Notes: a model not told the origin generated them from the sequence alone. A DNA stretch of 64,000 nt from Zea mays (GCF_902167145.1 NC_050100.1:202777974-202841973), one strand, 5' to 3'; shown: positions 1-12,444, counted from the stretch's first letter. Program-made: numbers and translations.

Positions 1-2485
1 GGTTGTGTGGCCATTTATCTTCAACTAGAGGCTCATACACCTCACTACACATATGTTTTCTTGCCATAGATCACATTCTTGGATCTATGGTGGAGACCAG
101 TTCTTGGTCAAAAATCCATAGGTGTTAGCCTTCAGTGTCATTGAAAATAGTCGTTCATGGCTATTTTCGACAATAATGGGGGTTGTGTGGCCATTGATAA
201 TCGACCAGAGGCTCGTACACCTCACCCCACATATGTTTCCTTGCCATAGATCACATTCTTGGATTTCTGGTGGAGACCATTTCTTGGTCAAAAATCCGTA
301 GGTGTTAGCCTTCGGTATCATTGAAAATGGTCGTTCATGGCTATTTTCGACAAAAATGGGGGTTGTGTGGCCATTGATCATCGACCAGAGGCTCGTACAC
401 CTCACCCCACATATGTTTTATTGCCATAGATCAAAATCTTGGATTTCTCGTGGAGACCATTTCTTGGTCAAAAATCCGTAGGTGTTAGCCTTCGATATTA
501 TTGTAAATGGTCATTCATGGCTATTTTCGACAAAAACGGGGGTTGTGTGTCCATTGGTCATCGACCAGAGGCTCATACACCTCACCCCACATATGTTTAC
601 TTGCCATAGATCACATTCTTGGATTTCCGGTGGAGACCATTTCTTGGTCAAAAATCTATAGGTGTTAGCCTCTGGTATTATTGAAAATGGTCGTTCATGG
701 CTATTTTGATAAAAAATGGGGGTTGTATGGCCATTTATCATCAACCAGAGGCTCGTACACCTCACTCCACATATGTTTCTTGCCAAAGATCACATTCTTG
801 GATTTCTGGTGGAGACCATTTCTTGGTCAAAAATTCGTACGTGTTAGCCTTCGGTATTATTGAAAATGGTCGTTCATGGCTATTTTCGACAAAATGGGGG
901 TTGTGTGGCCATTGATCATAGACCAGAGGCTCGTACACCTCACCCCACATATGTTTCCTTACCATAGATCACATTCTTGGATTTCTGGTGGAGACCATTT
1001 CTTGGGCAAAAATCCGAATGTGTTAGACTTCGGTATTTTTGAAAATGGTCATTCATGGCTATTTTCGATAAAAATGGGTGTTGTTTCGCCATTGATCTTC
1101 GACCAGAGGCTCACACACCTCACTACACATATGTTTCCTTGCCATATATCACATTCTTGGATTTATGGTGGAGACCATTTCTTGGTCAAAAATCCATAGG
1201 TGTTAGCCATCAGTGTCATTGAAAATGGTTGTTTTCGACAAAATAGAGGTTCTGTGGCCATTGATCATCGACAAGAGGCTCATACACCTCACCCCACATA
1301 TGTTTTCTTGCCATAGAACACATTCTTGGATTTCTGGTGGAGACCATTTCTTGGTCAAAAATCTGTAGGTGTTAGCCTTTGGTATTATTGAAAATGGCCA
1401 TTCATGGCTATTTTCGACAAAAATGGGGGTTGTGTGGCCATTTATCTTCAACCAGAGGCTCATACACCTCACTACACATATCTTTTCTTGCCATATATCA
1501 CATTCTTGGATCTATGGTGGAGACCAGTTCTTGGTCAAAAATCCGTAGGTGTTAGCCTTCAATGTCATTGAAAATAGTCGTTCATGGCTATTTTCGACAA
1601 AAATGGGGGTTGTGTGGCCATTGATAATCGACCAGAGGCTCGTACACCTCATCCCACAAATGTTTCCTTGCCATAGATCACATTCTTGGATTTCTGGTGG
1701 AGACCATTTCTTGGTCAAAAATCCGTATGTGTTAGCCTTCGGTATTATTGAAAATGGTCGTTCATGGCTATTTTCGACAAAAATGGGGGTTGTGTGGCCA
1801 TTTATCTTCGACCAGAGGCTCGTACACCTCACCCCATATAAGTTTCATTACCATAGATCACAATCTTGGATTTCTCGTGTAGAACATTTCTTGGTCAAAA
1901 ATCCGTACGTGTTAGCCTTCTGTAATATTGAAAATGGTCGTTCATGGCTAGTTTCGACAAAAATGGGGGTTGTGTGGCCATTGATCATCGACCAGAGGCT
2001 CGTACACCTCACCCCACATATGTTTCCTTGCCATAGATAATATTCTTGAATTTCTGGTGGAGACGATTTCTTGGTCAAAAATCCGTAGGTGTTAGCCTTC
2101 TGTATTATTGAAAATGGTCGTTAATGGCTATATTTGACAAAAATGGGGGTTGTGTGGCCATTGATCATCGACTAGAGGCTCGTACACCTCACCCCACATA
2201 TGTTTCCTTGCCATAGATCACATTCCTGGATTTCTGGTGGAGACCGTTTCTTGGTCAAAAATCCGTAGGTGTTAGCCATCGGTATTATTGAAAATGGTCG
2301 TTCATGGCTATTTTCGACAAAAATGGGGGTTGTGTGGCCATTGATCATCGACCAGAGGCTCACACACCTCACCCCACATATGTTTCCTTGCCATAGATCA
2401 CATTCTTGGATTTCTGGTGGAGACCATTTCTTTGTCAAAAATCCGTAGGTGTTAGCCTCTGGTATTATTGAAAATGGTCGTTCAT
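1..2485 (-). repeat. Knob180 satellite array, inverted domain 1
   Basis: About 14 tandem monomers of a 180-bp satellite run on the minus strand. The landmarks GGTTGTGTGGCCATT, TTTCTTGGTCAAAAATCC and CATATGTTTCCTTGCCATAG recur every 180 bp or so. I recognise the monomer as the maize knob 180-bp repeat, from memory. Individual monomers differ by point changes and small indels; one near 1230 is shortened. The variants AGACCAGTTCTTGG with CTATGGTGG occur near 85-115 and again near 1512-1542, an internal tandem duplication with a shift of about 1427 bp. No gene is seen; the reading frames here are a by-product of a repeat length divisible by three. The domain ends at an abrupt orientation switch at 2484-2485. 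Confidence 0.9.
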
Positions 2486-4524
2486 TTTTGACCAAGAAAT
2501 GGTCTCCACCAGAAATCCAAGAATGTGATCTATGGCAAGGAAACATTTGTGGGGTGAGGTGTACGAGCCTCTGGTCGATTATCAATGGCCACACAACCCC
2601 CATTTTTGTCGAAAATAGCCATGAACGACTATTTTCAATGACACTGAAGGCTAACACCTACGGATTTTTGACCAAGAACTGGTCTCCACCATAGATCCAA
2701 GAATGTGATATATGGCAAGAAAACATATGTGTAGTGAGGTGTATGAGCCTCTGGTTGAAGATAAATGGCCACACAACCCCCATTTTTGTCGAAAATAGCC
2801 ATGAATGACTATTTTCAATAATACCAAAGGCTAACACCTACGGATTTTTGACCAAGAAATGGTCTCCACCAGAAATCCAAGAATGTGATCTATGGCAAGG
2901 AAACATATGTGGGGTGAGGTGTATGAGCCTCTGGTCGATGATCAATGGCTACAGAACCTCTATTTTGTCGAAAATAGCCAAGAACGACCATTTTCAATGA
3001 CACTGAACGCTAACACCTATGGATTTTTGACCAAGAAATGGTCTCCACCATAAATCAAAGAATGTGATATATGGCAAGGAAACATATGTGTAGTGAGGTG
3101 TATGAGCCTCTGGTCGAAGATCAATGGCGAAACAACCCCCATTTTTATCGAAAATAGCCATCATTGACCATTTTCAAAAATACCAAAGGCTAACACATTC
3201 GGATTTTTGCCCAAGAAATGGTTTCCACCAGAAATCCAAGAATGTGATCTATGGCAAGAAAACATATGTGGGGTGAGGTGTACGAGCCTCTGGTCGATGA
3301 TCAATGGCCACACAACCCCCATTTTTTCGAAAATAGCCATGAACGACCATTTTCAATAATACCGAAGGCTAACACGTACGAATTTTTGACCAAGAAATGG
3401 TCTCCACCAGAAATCCAAGAATGTGATCTATGGCAAGAAACATATGTGGGGTGAGGTGTACGAGCCTCTTGTCGATCATAAATGGCCATACAACCCCCAT
3501 TTTTTTATCAAAATAGCCATGAACGACCATTTTCAATAATACCAGAGGCTAACACCTATAAATTTTTGACCAAGAAATGGTCTCCACTAGAAATCCAAGA
3601 ATGTGATCTATGGCAAGGAAACATATGTGGGGTGAGGTGTATGAGCCTCTGGACGATGATCAATGGCCACACAACCCCCATTTTTATCGAAAATAGCCAC
3701 AACGACCATTTACAATAATATCGAAGGCTAACACCTACGGATTTTTGACCAAGAAATGGTCTCCACCAGAAATCCAAGAATTTGATCTATGGCAAGGAAA
3801 CATATGTGGGGTGAGGTGTACGAGCCTCTGGTCGATGATCAATAGCCACAGAACCCCCATTTTTGTCGAAAATAGCCATGAACGACCATTTTCAATAATA
3901 CCGAAGGCTAACACCTACAGATTTTTGACCAAGAAATCGTCTCCACCAGAAATCCAAGAATATGATCTATGGCAAGGAATTATATGTCGGATGAGGTGTA
4001 CGAGCCTCTAGTCGATGATCAATGGCCACACAACCCCCCATTTTTGTCGAAAATAGCCATGAACGACCATTTTCAATAATACCGAAGGCTAACACGTACG
4101 GATTTTTGACCAAGAAATGGTCTCCACGAGAAATCCAAGATTTTGATCTATGGCAATAAAACATATGTGGGGTGAGGTGTACGAGCCTCTGGTCGATGAT
4201 CAATGGCCACACAACCCCCATTATTGTCGAAAATAGCCATGAACGACCATTTTCAATAATACCGAAGGCTAACACCTACGGATTTTTGACCAAGAAATCG
4301 TCTCCACCAGAAATCCAAGAATATGATCTATGGCAAGGAATTATATGTCGGATGAGGTGTACGAGCCTCTAGTCGATGATCAATGGCCACACAACCCCCA
4401 TTTTTGTCGAAAATAGCCATGAACGACCATTTTCAATAATACCGAAGGCTAATACGTACGGATTTTTGACCAATAAATGGTCTCCACGAGAAATCCAAGA
4501 TTTTGATCTATGGCAATAAAACAT

Positions 4525-6684
4525 ATGTGGGGTGAGGTGTACGAGCCTCTGGTCGATGATCAATGGCCACACAACCCCCATTTTTGTCGAAAATAGCCAT
4601 GAACGACCAGTTTCAATAATACCGAAGGCTAACACCTACGGATTTTTGACCAAGAAATGGTCTCCACCAGAAATCCAAGAATGTGATCTATGGCAAGGAA
4701 ACATATGTGGGGTGAGGTGTATGAGCCTCTGGTCGATTATCAATGGCCACACAACCCCCATTATTGTCAAAAATAGCCATGAACGACTATTTTCAATGAC
4801 ACTGAAGGCTAACACCTATGGATTTTTGACCAAGAACTGGTCTCCACCATAGATCCAAGAATGTGATCTATGGCAAGAAAACATATGTATAGTGAGGTGT
4901 ATGAGCTTCTGGTTGAAGATAAATGGCCACACAACCCCCATTTTTGTCGAAAATAGCCATGAATAACCATTTTCAATAATACCGAAGGCTAACACATTCG
5001 GATTTTTGCCCAAGAAATGGTCTCCACCAGAAATCCAAGAATGTGATCTACGGCAAGGAAACATATGTGGGTGAGGTGTATGAGCCTCTGGTCGATGATC
5101 AATGGCCACAGAACCTCTATTTTGTTGAAAATAGCCATGAACGACCATTTTCAATAATACCGAAGGCTAACACATACGGATTTTTGACCAAGAAATGGTC
5201 TCCACCAGAAATCCAAGAATGTGATCTACAGCAAGGAAACATATGTGGGTGAGGTGTACGAGCCTCTGGTCGATGATCAATGGCCACATAACCCCCATTT
5301 TGTCGAAAATAGCCATGAACGACCACGACCATTTTCAATAATACCGAAGGCTAACACGTACGAATTTTTGACCAAGAAATGGTCTCCACTTGAAATCCAA
5401 GAATGTGATCTATGGAAAGGAAACATATGTGGGGTGAGGTGTACAAGCCTCTGGTTGATAATAAATGGCCACACAACCCCCATTTTTGATGAAAATAGCC
5501 ATGAACGACCATTTTCAATAATACCGAAGGCTAACACCTACGGATTTTTGACCAACAAATGGTCTCCACCAGAAATACAAGAATGTGATCTATGGCAAGG
5601 AAACATATGTGGGGTGAGGTGTACGAGCCTTTGGTCGAAAATCAATGGCCACACAACCCCATTTTTGTCGAAAATAGCCATAAATGACCATTTTCAATAA
5701 TACCGAAGGCTAACACGTACGGATTTTTAACCAATAAATGGTCTCCACCAGAAATCCAAGAATGTGATCTATGGCAAGTAAACATATGTGGGGTGAGGTG
5801 TACGAGCCTCTGGTCGATGATAAATGGCCACACAACCCCCATTTTAGTCGAAAATAGCCATGAACGACCATTTTCAATAATACTGAAGGCTAACACCAAC
5901 AGATTTTTGACCAAGAAATGGTCTCCACCAGAAATCCAAGAATGTGATCTATAGCAAGAAAACATATGTGGGGTGAATTGTACGAGCCTCTGGTCGATGA
6001 TCAATGGCCACACAACCCCCATTTTTGTCGAAAATAGCCATGAACGACCATTTTCAATGACACTGAAGGCTAACACCTATGGATTTTTGACCAAGAAATG
6101 GTCTCCACCAGAAATCCAAGAATGTGGTCTATGGCAAGGAAACATATGTGGGGTGAGGTGTATGAGCCTTTGGACGATGATCAATGACCACACAACCCCC
6201 ATTTTTATCGAAAATAGCCATGAACGACCATTTACAATAATATCGAAGGCTAACACCTACGGATTTTTGACCAAGAAATGGTCTCCACCAGAAATCCAAG
6301 AATTTGATCTATGGCAAGGAAACATATGTGGGGTGAGGTGTACGAGCCTCTGGTCGATGATCAATGGCCACAGAACCCCCATTTTTGTCGAAAATAGCCA
6401 TGAACGACCATTTTCAATAATACCGATGGCTAACACCTACGGATTTTTGACCAAGAAATCGTCTCCACCAGAAATCCAAGAATATGATCTATGGCAAAGA
6501 ATTATATGTCGAATGAGGTGTACGAGCCTCTGGTCGATGATCAATGGCCACACAACCCCCATTTTTGTCGAAAATAGCCATGAACGACCATTTTCAATAA
6601 TACCGAAGGCTAACACGTACGGATTTTTGACCAAGAAATGGTCTCCACGAGAAATCCAAGATTTTGATCTATGGCAATAAAACA
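4525..6684 (+). repeat. 12-monomer higher-order repeat, copy A
   Basis: This block and the next match in order at a shift of 2160 bp. Shared private variants include the TATTTTGT(C/T)GAAAATAG with CAGAACCTC near 5110 and 7270, the duplicated CGACCACGACC near 5320 and 7480, and CCATAGATCC with AAGAACTGG near 4835 and 6995. Boundaries are approximate because neighbouring monomers are themselves similar. A further diverged copy begins near 22807, beyond the retrotransposon. Confidence 0.7.
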
Positions 6685-8840
6685 TATGTGGGGTGAGGTG
6701 TACGAGCCTCTGGTCGATGATCAATGGCCACACAACCCCCATTTTTGTTGAAAATAGCCATGAACGACCATTTTCAATAATACCGAAGGCTAACACCTAC
6801 GGATTTTTGACCAAGAAATGGTCTCCACCAGAAATCCAAGAATGTGATCTATGGCAAGGAAACATATGTGGGGTGAGGTGTATGAGCCTCTGGTCGATTA
6901 TTAATGGCCACACAACCCCCATTATTGTCGAAAATAGCCATGAACGACTATTTTCAATGACACTGAAGGCTAACACCTATGGATTTTTGACCAAGAACTG
7001 GTCTCCACCATAGATCCAAGAATGTGATCTATGGCAAGAAAACATATGTGTAGTGAGGTGTATGAGCCTCTGGTTGAATATTAATGGCCACACAACCCCC
7101 ATTTTGTCGAAAATAGCCATGAATAACCATTTTCAATAATACCGAAGGCTAACACATTCGGATTTTTGCCCAAGAAATGGTCTCCACTAGAAATCCAAGA
7201 ATGTGATCTATGGCAAGGAAACATATGTGGGTGAGGTGTATGAGCCTCTGGTCGATGATCAATGGCCACAGAACCTCTATTTTGTCGAAAATAGCCATGA
7301 ACGACCATTTTCAATAATACCGAAGGCTAACACATTCGGATTTTTGCCCAAGAAATGGTCTTCACCAGAAATCCAAGAATGTGATCTACGGCAAGGAAAC
7401 ATATGTGGGTGAGGTGTACGAGCCTCTGGTTGATGATCAATGGCCACACAACCCCCATTTTGTCGAATATAGCCATGAACGACCACGACCATTTTCAATA
7501 ATACTGAAGGCTAACACGTACGAAATGGTCTCCACTAGAAATCCAAGAATGTGATCTATGGCAAGGAAACATCTGTGGGGTGAGGTGTACGAGCCTCTGG
7601 TTGATAGTAAATGGCCACACAACCCCCATTTTTGATGAAAATAGCCATGAACAACCATTTTCAATAATACCAAAGGCTAACACCTACAGATTTTTGACCA
7701 ACAAATGGTCTCCACCAGAAATCCAAGAATGTGGTCTATGGCAAGGAAACATATGTGGGGTGAGGTGTATGAGCCTTTGGTCGATGATCAATGGCCACAC
7801 AACCCCATTTTTGTCGAAAATAGCTATGAACGACCATTTTCAATAATACCGAAGGCTAACACCTACGGATTTTTGACCAAGAAATGGTCACCACCAGAAA
7901 TCCAAGAATGTGATCTATGGCAAGGAAACATATGTGGGGTGAGGTGTACGAGCCTCTGGTCGATAATCAATGGCAACACAACCCCATTTTTGTCGAAAAT
8001 AGCCATAAATGACCATTTTCAATAATACCGAAGGCTAACACGTACGGATTTTTAACCAAGAAATGGTCTCCACCAGAAATCCAAGAATGTGATCTATGGA
8101 AAGTAAACATATGTGGGGTGAGGTGTACGAGCCTCTGGTCGATGATAAATGGCCACACAACCCCCATTTTAGTCGAAAATAGCCATGAACGACCATTTTC
8201 AATAATACCGAAGGCTAACACCAACAGATTTTTGACCAAGAAATGGTCACCACCAGAAATCCAAGAATGTGATCTATAGCAAGAAAACATATGTGGGGTG
8301 AAGTGTACGAGCCTCTGGTCGATGATCAATGGCCACACAACCCCCATTTTTGTCGAAAATAGCCATGAATGACCATTTTCAATGACACTGAAGGCTAACA
8401 CCTATGGATTTTTGACCAAGAAATGGTCTCCACCAGAAATCCAAGAATGTGGTCTATGGCAAGGAAACATATGTGGGGTGAGGTGTATTAGCCTTTGGTC
8501 GATGATCAATTGCCACACAACCCCCATTTTTGTCGAAAATAGCCATGAACGACCATTTTCAATAATACCGAAGGCTAACACCTACAGATTTTTGACCAAG
8601 AAATGGTCTCCACCAGAAATCCAAGAATGTGATCTATGGCAAGGAAACTTATGTGGGGTGAGGTGTACGAGCCTCTGGTCGATGATCAATGGCGAGACAA
8701 CCCCCATTTTTGTCGAAAATAGCCATGAATGACCATTTTCAATGACACTGAAGGCTAACACCTACGAATTTTTGACCAACAAATGGTCTCCACGAGAAAT
8801 CCAAGATTGTGATCTATGGCAAGAAAACATTTGTGGGGTG
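6685..8840 (+). repeat. 12-monomer higher-order repeat, copy B
   Basis: Second copy of the unit at 4525-6684. The first half is offset by 2160 bp, and the second half by about 2325 bp, because an extra monomer was gained near 7700-7850 and a small deletion occurred near 7522. The block ends shortly before the retrotransposon insertion, where the array begins another copy. The shared indels show duplication as a block, not independent point mutation. Confidence 0.65.
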
Positions 8841-8961
8841 AAGAGTACGAGCCTCTAGTCGATGATCAATGGCCACACAACCCCCATTTTTGTCGAAAAT
8901 AGCCATGAACGACCATTTTCAATGACACGGAAGGCTAACACCTATGGATTTTTTACCAAGA

Positions 8962-8966
8962 AATGG
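8962..8966. other. Target-site duplication (left), AATGG
   Basis: AATGG directly precedes the left LTR and is repeated directly after the right LTR at 22219-22223. Joining the flanks over one copy restores an uninterrupted monomer (ACCAAGAAATGGTCTCCACC). This fixes both element ends and shows that the insertion is in its original place. Confidence 0.95.
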
Positions 8967-11039
8967 TCACACCCGGTTTTGGAAGGCAAACCGAATGCGA
9001 ACTATGTACGTGCCAGGATCAGAACTCACGTACACAGCGATTACATAAATGAACATCATCACACAATGCTCGAATAATAACATAAAAGAGTATTAACTTA
9101 TTACATCACAGAGTCATAGACATCCACATAGTCATTGTCTTAACAGGTGAATCAAAGTGCTAGCGAAACGCAGTAAAGATAAGGCCTTCACAGGCAGCTG
9201 ACTGGGGGTTGCCGCCAACCCACACCTAGAATTCGTCATAGTCTTGGAACTCCTGGAAGTCTCCTTCCACGGCTTCACCTTCTCCTGAGCAGTGGTTACA
9301 ATGCGGGCAACCTGGTGTTTTGTGGTAAAGCAAGGATGAGTACACATCAACGTACTCAGCAATTGTCCCGTTTGGCTGAAGTGGACTAGCTTTATGTGGG
9401 GTTAGGCTCAAGCAGTTGCTTTTAGTTGGTCAAGTATTTATCATTAGTAGAAGCCAGATTTTAGCATTAACCAACCCGTAAACCATTTCCTCATCGAGGA
9501 ACATCATCATCATAGTCGAACCAAAACCATAACATAATCCTTGTATCTCGAACCATCTGTATCTCTAATCAAAGAGGATCCCAAGGCTGCTCTTAACCGT
9601 GAGCACGGCTGACATATCAGTTTCACTACCCTCTGCAGAGGTTGCACACTTTACCCATGAGTCATGATTCCCTTTCTACCTGGGGAGAGCTAATCCCCAT
9701 TGACCACTACCTAGGTGGTCCGGCAGGGCATCACTACGTAGCTTTTACAAAGATTCCCTAGAGATCATAGCTGCCCGTTAGGTTTCTCCAGTTTGATAAA
9801 CACAGTACCCCTCCCCGCAGGAGAGTGACTAACAAAGAGCAAAACGAAAGAACCTCGGCACTCAGCCTCGGCAGAGCAAGCACTATGCCTGGACCCCATT
9901 GACGGCACGACGGCTAAGCAACTACACCTCTAGTTCCTCTAATTAATTGGCTAAGGGCATCCCATTTCACCCTCATGGTTGCACTGTTATCCCGGGTGGT
10001 CTCTCAACGAACAGGTCCTTACGGAGAGGTACTCAGGAAACAGCCTGAGCCCCCTAGAGTATCATCAGATCATCAACATCATCAGGATAACAGTATCATA
10101 AATAGTCACATCATGTTCATTGATTAAGTTAAGGCAATAGCAGAGTGCTAACCATAACAGCCCATAAGGTCATCAAGGATAAAGTAAAGTGTAAAGCTAG
10201 TCAATCCTTAGGTTTCAAGTAAGTAATGCGGGGTAGTAAGTTATAAATGAATAGGACATAATGGGACAGAGGACACTTGCCTTCACCAAACTGCTGATCA
10301 GGGACTTCCTCTGCCACTTCCTCGGGAAACACAGACTGCTCGTTGTCTACGTAAAGTAATCATTCACACTATGCACTTGGGAAAATAACAAACAAAAGCA
10401 ACATACCAAACATATGCAGCAGAGAGATCACAAGTTCATAGTAGAAAAGAGATAGGCACTCTGGTGTTCCCTAGGTCTGGGGTAGAGGACTATACAAAGT
10501 GATTCATCATCCACTAATCAGGTTTAAGTCAGTGGTGGGATTAAATTATTACATGGTTTTAAGTTCCTAAACTTAGGTGCTTAAGTCCATAAACTTAAGT
10601 AATCCAACTTTTATTAAAGTCTACCAATTTCTAATTATCTCAAATAAGGTTCCAATAGTCTTAATCCTATCCTAGTGATTAACTATTAATTGGTACATGG
10701 AAACAACAGGGAAACATTGTTTGAATAGGTAGACAAAAACATAATGAGCATTTTGCAATTTGAAGCACCTCATTTAGAGTTCATATGACAAAGTTATGAA
10801 TTTTGCAAGTTTGGGAATTAAAAATATACCCTAAATACCTATTTTGAATTAAATAAAAGGGCCAGGGACTTAACTGCGAGAAACCAGGGACGGCGGGTTC
10901 AAATTCCAGAAAACCGGGGGTCTCTTTAAGAAAAAACGCAGGCGAAGGGGTATTGGGCTCCTACGGCCGTCGGATCTCAAGCGAACGGCCAGGATTAGAT
11001 CCTGCGGGCGGGCGCGCGAGCGCGCGGCGGCCGGTGCGA

Positions 11040-11180
11040 CTGACAGGCGGGGCCGGGCGGGCAGCGCGGGCGCGGGCAGGCTGACAAGCGGGGCCGGCGG
11101 GCAGGGCGAGCGCGCGGGCGGGCTGACAGGCGGGGCCAGCGGGCAGGGCGAGCGCGCGGGCGGGCTGACAGGCGGGGCCC
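11040..11180. repeat. 42-bp GC-rich minisatellite in the 3' LTR
   Basis: CTGACA(G/A)GCGGGGCC recurs at 11040, 11081, 11123 and 11165, giving periods of 41, 42 and 42 bp, with GCGCGCGGGC between copies. It lies at the outer edge of the GC-rich block of the LTR. The same array is present in the other LTR, so it predates the insertion. Confidence 0.85.
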
Positions 11181-12041
11181 AACTGGCAGGGGGACGGGGT
11201 GAGGGGGAAGTGGGCCTGGGCCGCTGGATCTCCGGCGGACGGCCAGAATTGGGTCCGGGTGAGTTGAATCAGGGCCCCCCGATCTGGGATGAACGGCGGG
11301 GATCGGGTGGGCGGCCTGGGTCTTTCCTACGGCTAGCTGGGGCGGCGGCGCTCGTCCCCGTGGCGGAGGGCTCGCCGGAGACGAGGGGCGCGGGCGTCTG
11401 GCGGGCCTCTGGGGCGACCCGAGTGGTCGGAAAGGTTGGGGAGGGCACGGGGAGTCCTCTGGTGGGGTCTGGGTCGGGGCAGGGGCACCGGAGGGGGGCG
11501 GTTCACGGCGGAGCGGCTCGGCGGCGGGATTACTCTACTCCGGCGAGGAATTAAGCGCAGCAGAGAGCAATACAAAGATCGATAGGGGGCGGGAGAGGTT
11601 CCTTACCTCAAGGCGGGCTCCGGGGACTCCTCGGTGGCGGCAATGGCGCGACGGTGGCCCGGGGCGACGGTGGCGGACCTCCGCGGCTGCACGGAGGACG
11701 GCGAGTGAGCGCAGGCAGAGGGAAATAGGGAGGGGGAAGAGGAATTGGGGCGCGTCCCGGGTTGCGGACGCCGAGGCGAAGCTCACCATGGCAGAGAGCA
11801 CGTCGGAGCTCCAACGGCGACGGGGAAACGACTCGGGCGGCGATGGTTAGGCGCTGGTCAGTTGCGAGCTCCACGCGCGACGTGGGCGCGGAGTCCGCGG
11901 CAGCGCGCAGCTCGGGCGGCAGTTACGCGGAGAAGACGGGGCTGACAGGCCGGGCCCGCGAGCAGCGAGAGAGGGGAAAGCGGGTGCGGGCGCGCGGAAG
12001 GCGGCCGCGCTGACGGGCGGGCCCGCCAGGGCAGAGAGAGC

Positions 12042-12057
12042 GGGGGGGGGGGGGGGG
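12042..12057 (+). repeat. Poly-G tract in the 3' LTR (16 G)
   Basis: A run of 16 G on the plus strand is followed by AGAGCGCGCGCGC. The other LTR has 18 G at the matching position. Together with the two missing terminal bases this explains the whole length difference between the LTRs. Such runs slip in replication and sequencing, so the exact length is uncertain. Confidence 0.85.
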
Positions 12058-12382
12058 AGAGCGCGCGCGCGGGATGGGCTTAGTGGGCCGAAAGGCCGAG
12101 GGGGCGGCAGGGTTGGGCTTCTTTCCTCTTTTCTTTTATTCTGGAATTGTTTTCTCTTTTCTTTTTATTTTCTCCAATTGATTCAAATCCAAAAGCCACA
12201 AATTCAAATCAAACTTTCAAAGAATTATGCACCAAGCAAAAGTGAAATCTAGGGTTCAACATGATGCAACACTTCATACTCCCTTAGGGTTTAACATAAT
12301 AAACTATAATTACAAATAAAATAAGCACTTTTCTCCTATAGAAATGAGAAAGAAAAGAGTGAGGAAGGATGAGAAAAGGGAA

Positions 12383-12444
12383 GTAACACCTGAATTTGTG
12401 AATATGAGCAAAGAAATTTTATACCCCCAAATTCAGGGTGTTAC
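12383..12444. repeat. Inverted repeat at the U3 end of the 3' LTR
   Basis: The left arm GTAACACCTGAATTTG (12383-12398) and right arm CAAATTCAGGGTGTTAC (12428-12444) are reverse complements except for one extra G. A 29-nt loop separates them. The right arm ends one base short of the LTR edge, so the LTR terminus itself is one arm. The loop contains TTTTATA (TATAAAA on the coding strand). Function is unknown. Confidence 0.75.

Larger units (their letters stand above)
2486..8966 (+). repeat. Knob180 satellite array, direct domain 2 (left of the retrotransposon)
   Basis: About 36 head-to-tail monomers in '+' orientation. The unit contains GGCCACACAACCCCCAT, the short palindrome GACCAAGAAATGGTC, and CCAAGAATGTGATCTATGG. 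The first part (about 2486-3730) is an inverted copy of 440-1721. The later part holds two copies of a 12-monomer higher-order unit. A 14-bp deletion between GAA direct repeats removes the TTTTTGACC segment near 7522. The domain continues, after removal of the retrotransposon, into the array starting at 22219. Confidence 0.9.

Noticed and set aside
2172..2657. Long open frames throughout the satellite as protein genes
   Set aside because: They repeat the same 60-residue unit in both orientations, break at random substitutions and indels, and show no start, promoter or family similarity. They follow from a stop-poor monomer whose length is divisible by three.
9132..9411. Short ORFs in the LTRs (for example 9132-9362 and 18903-19133) as genes
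   Set aside because: They are identical only because LTRs are duplicated, overlap in several frames, and lie in non-coding LTR sequence.
10961..12013. Alanine/proline/arginine-rich ORFs in the GC-rich part of the LTR
   Set aside because: High GC removes stop codons in all frames; the 14-residue repeat in one frame is just the 42-bp minisatellite translated.
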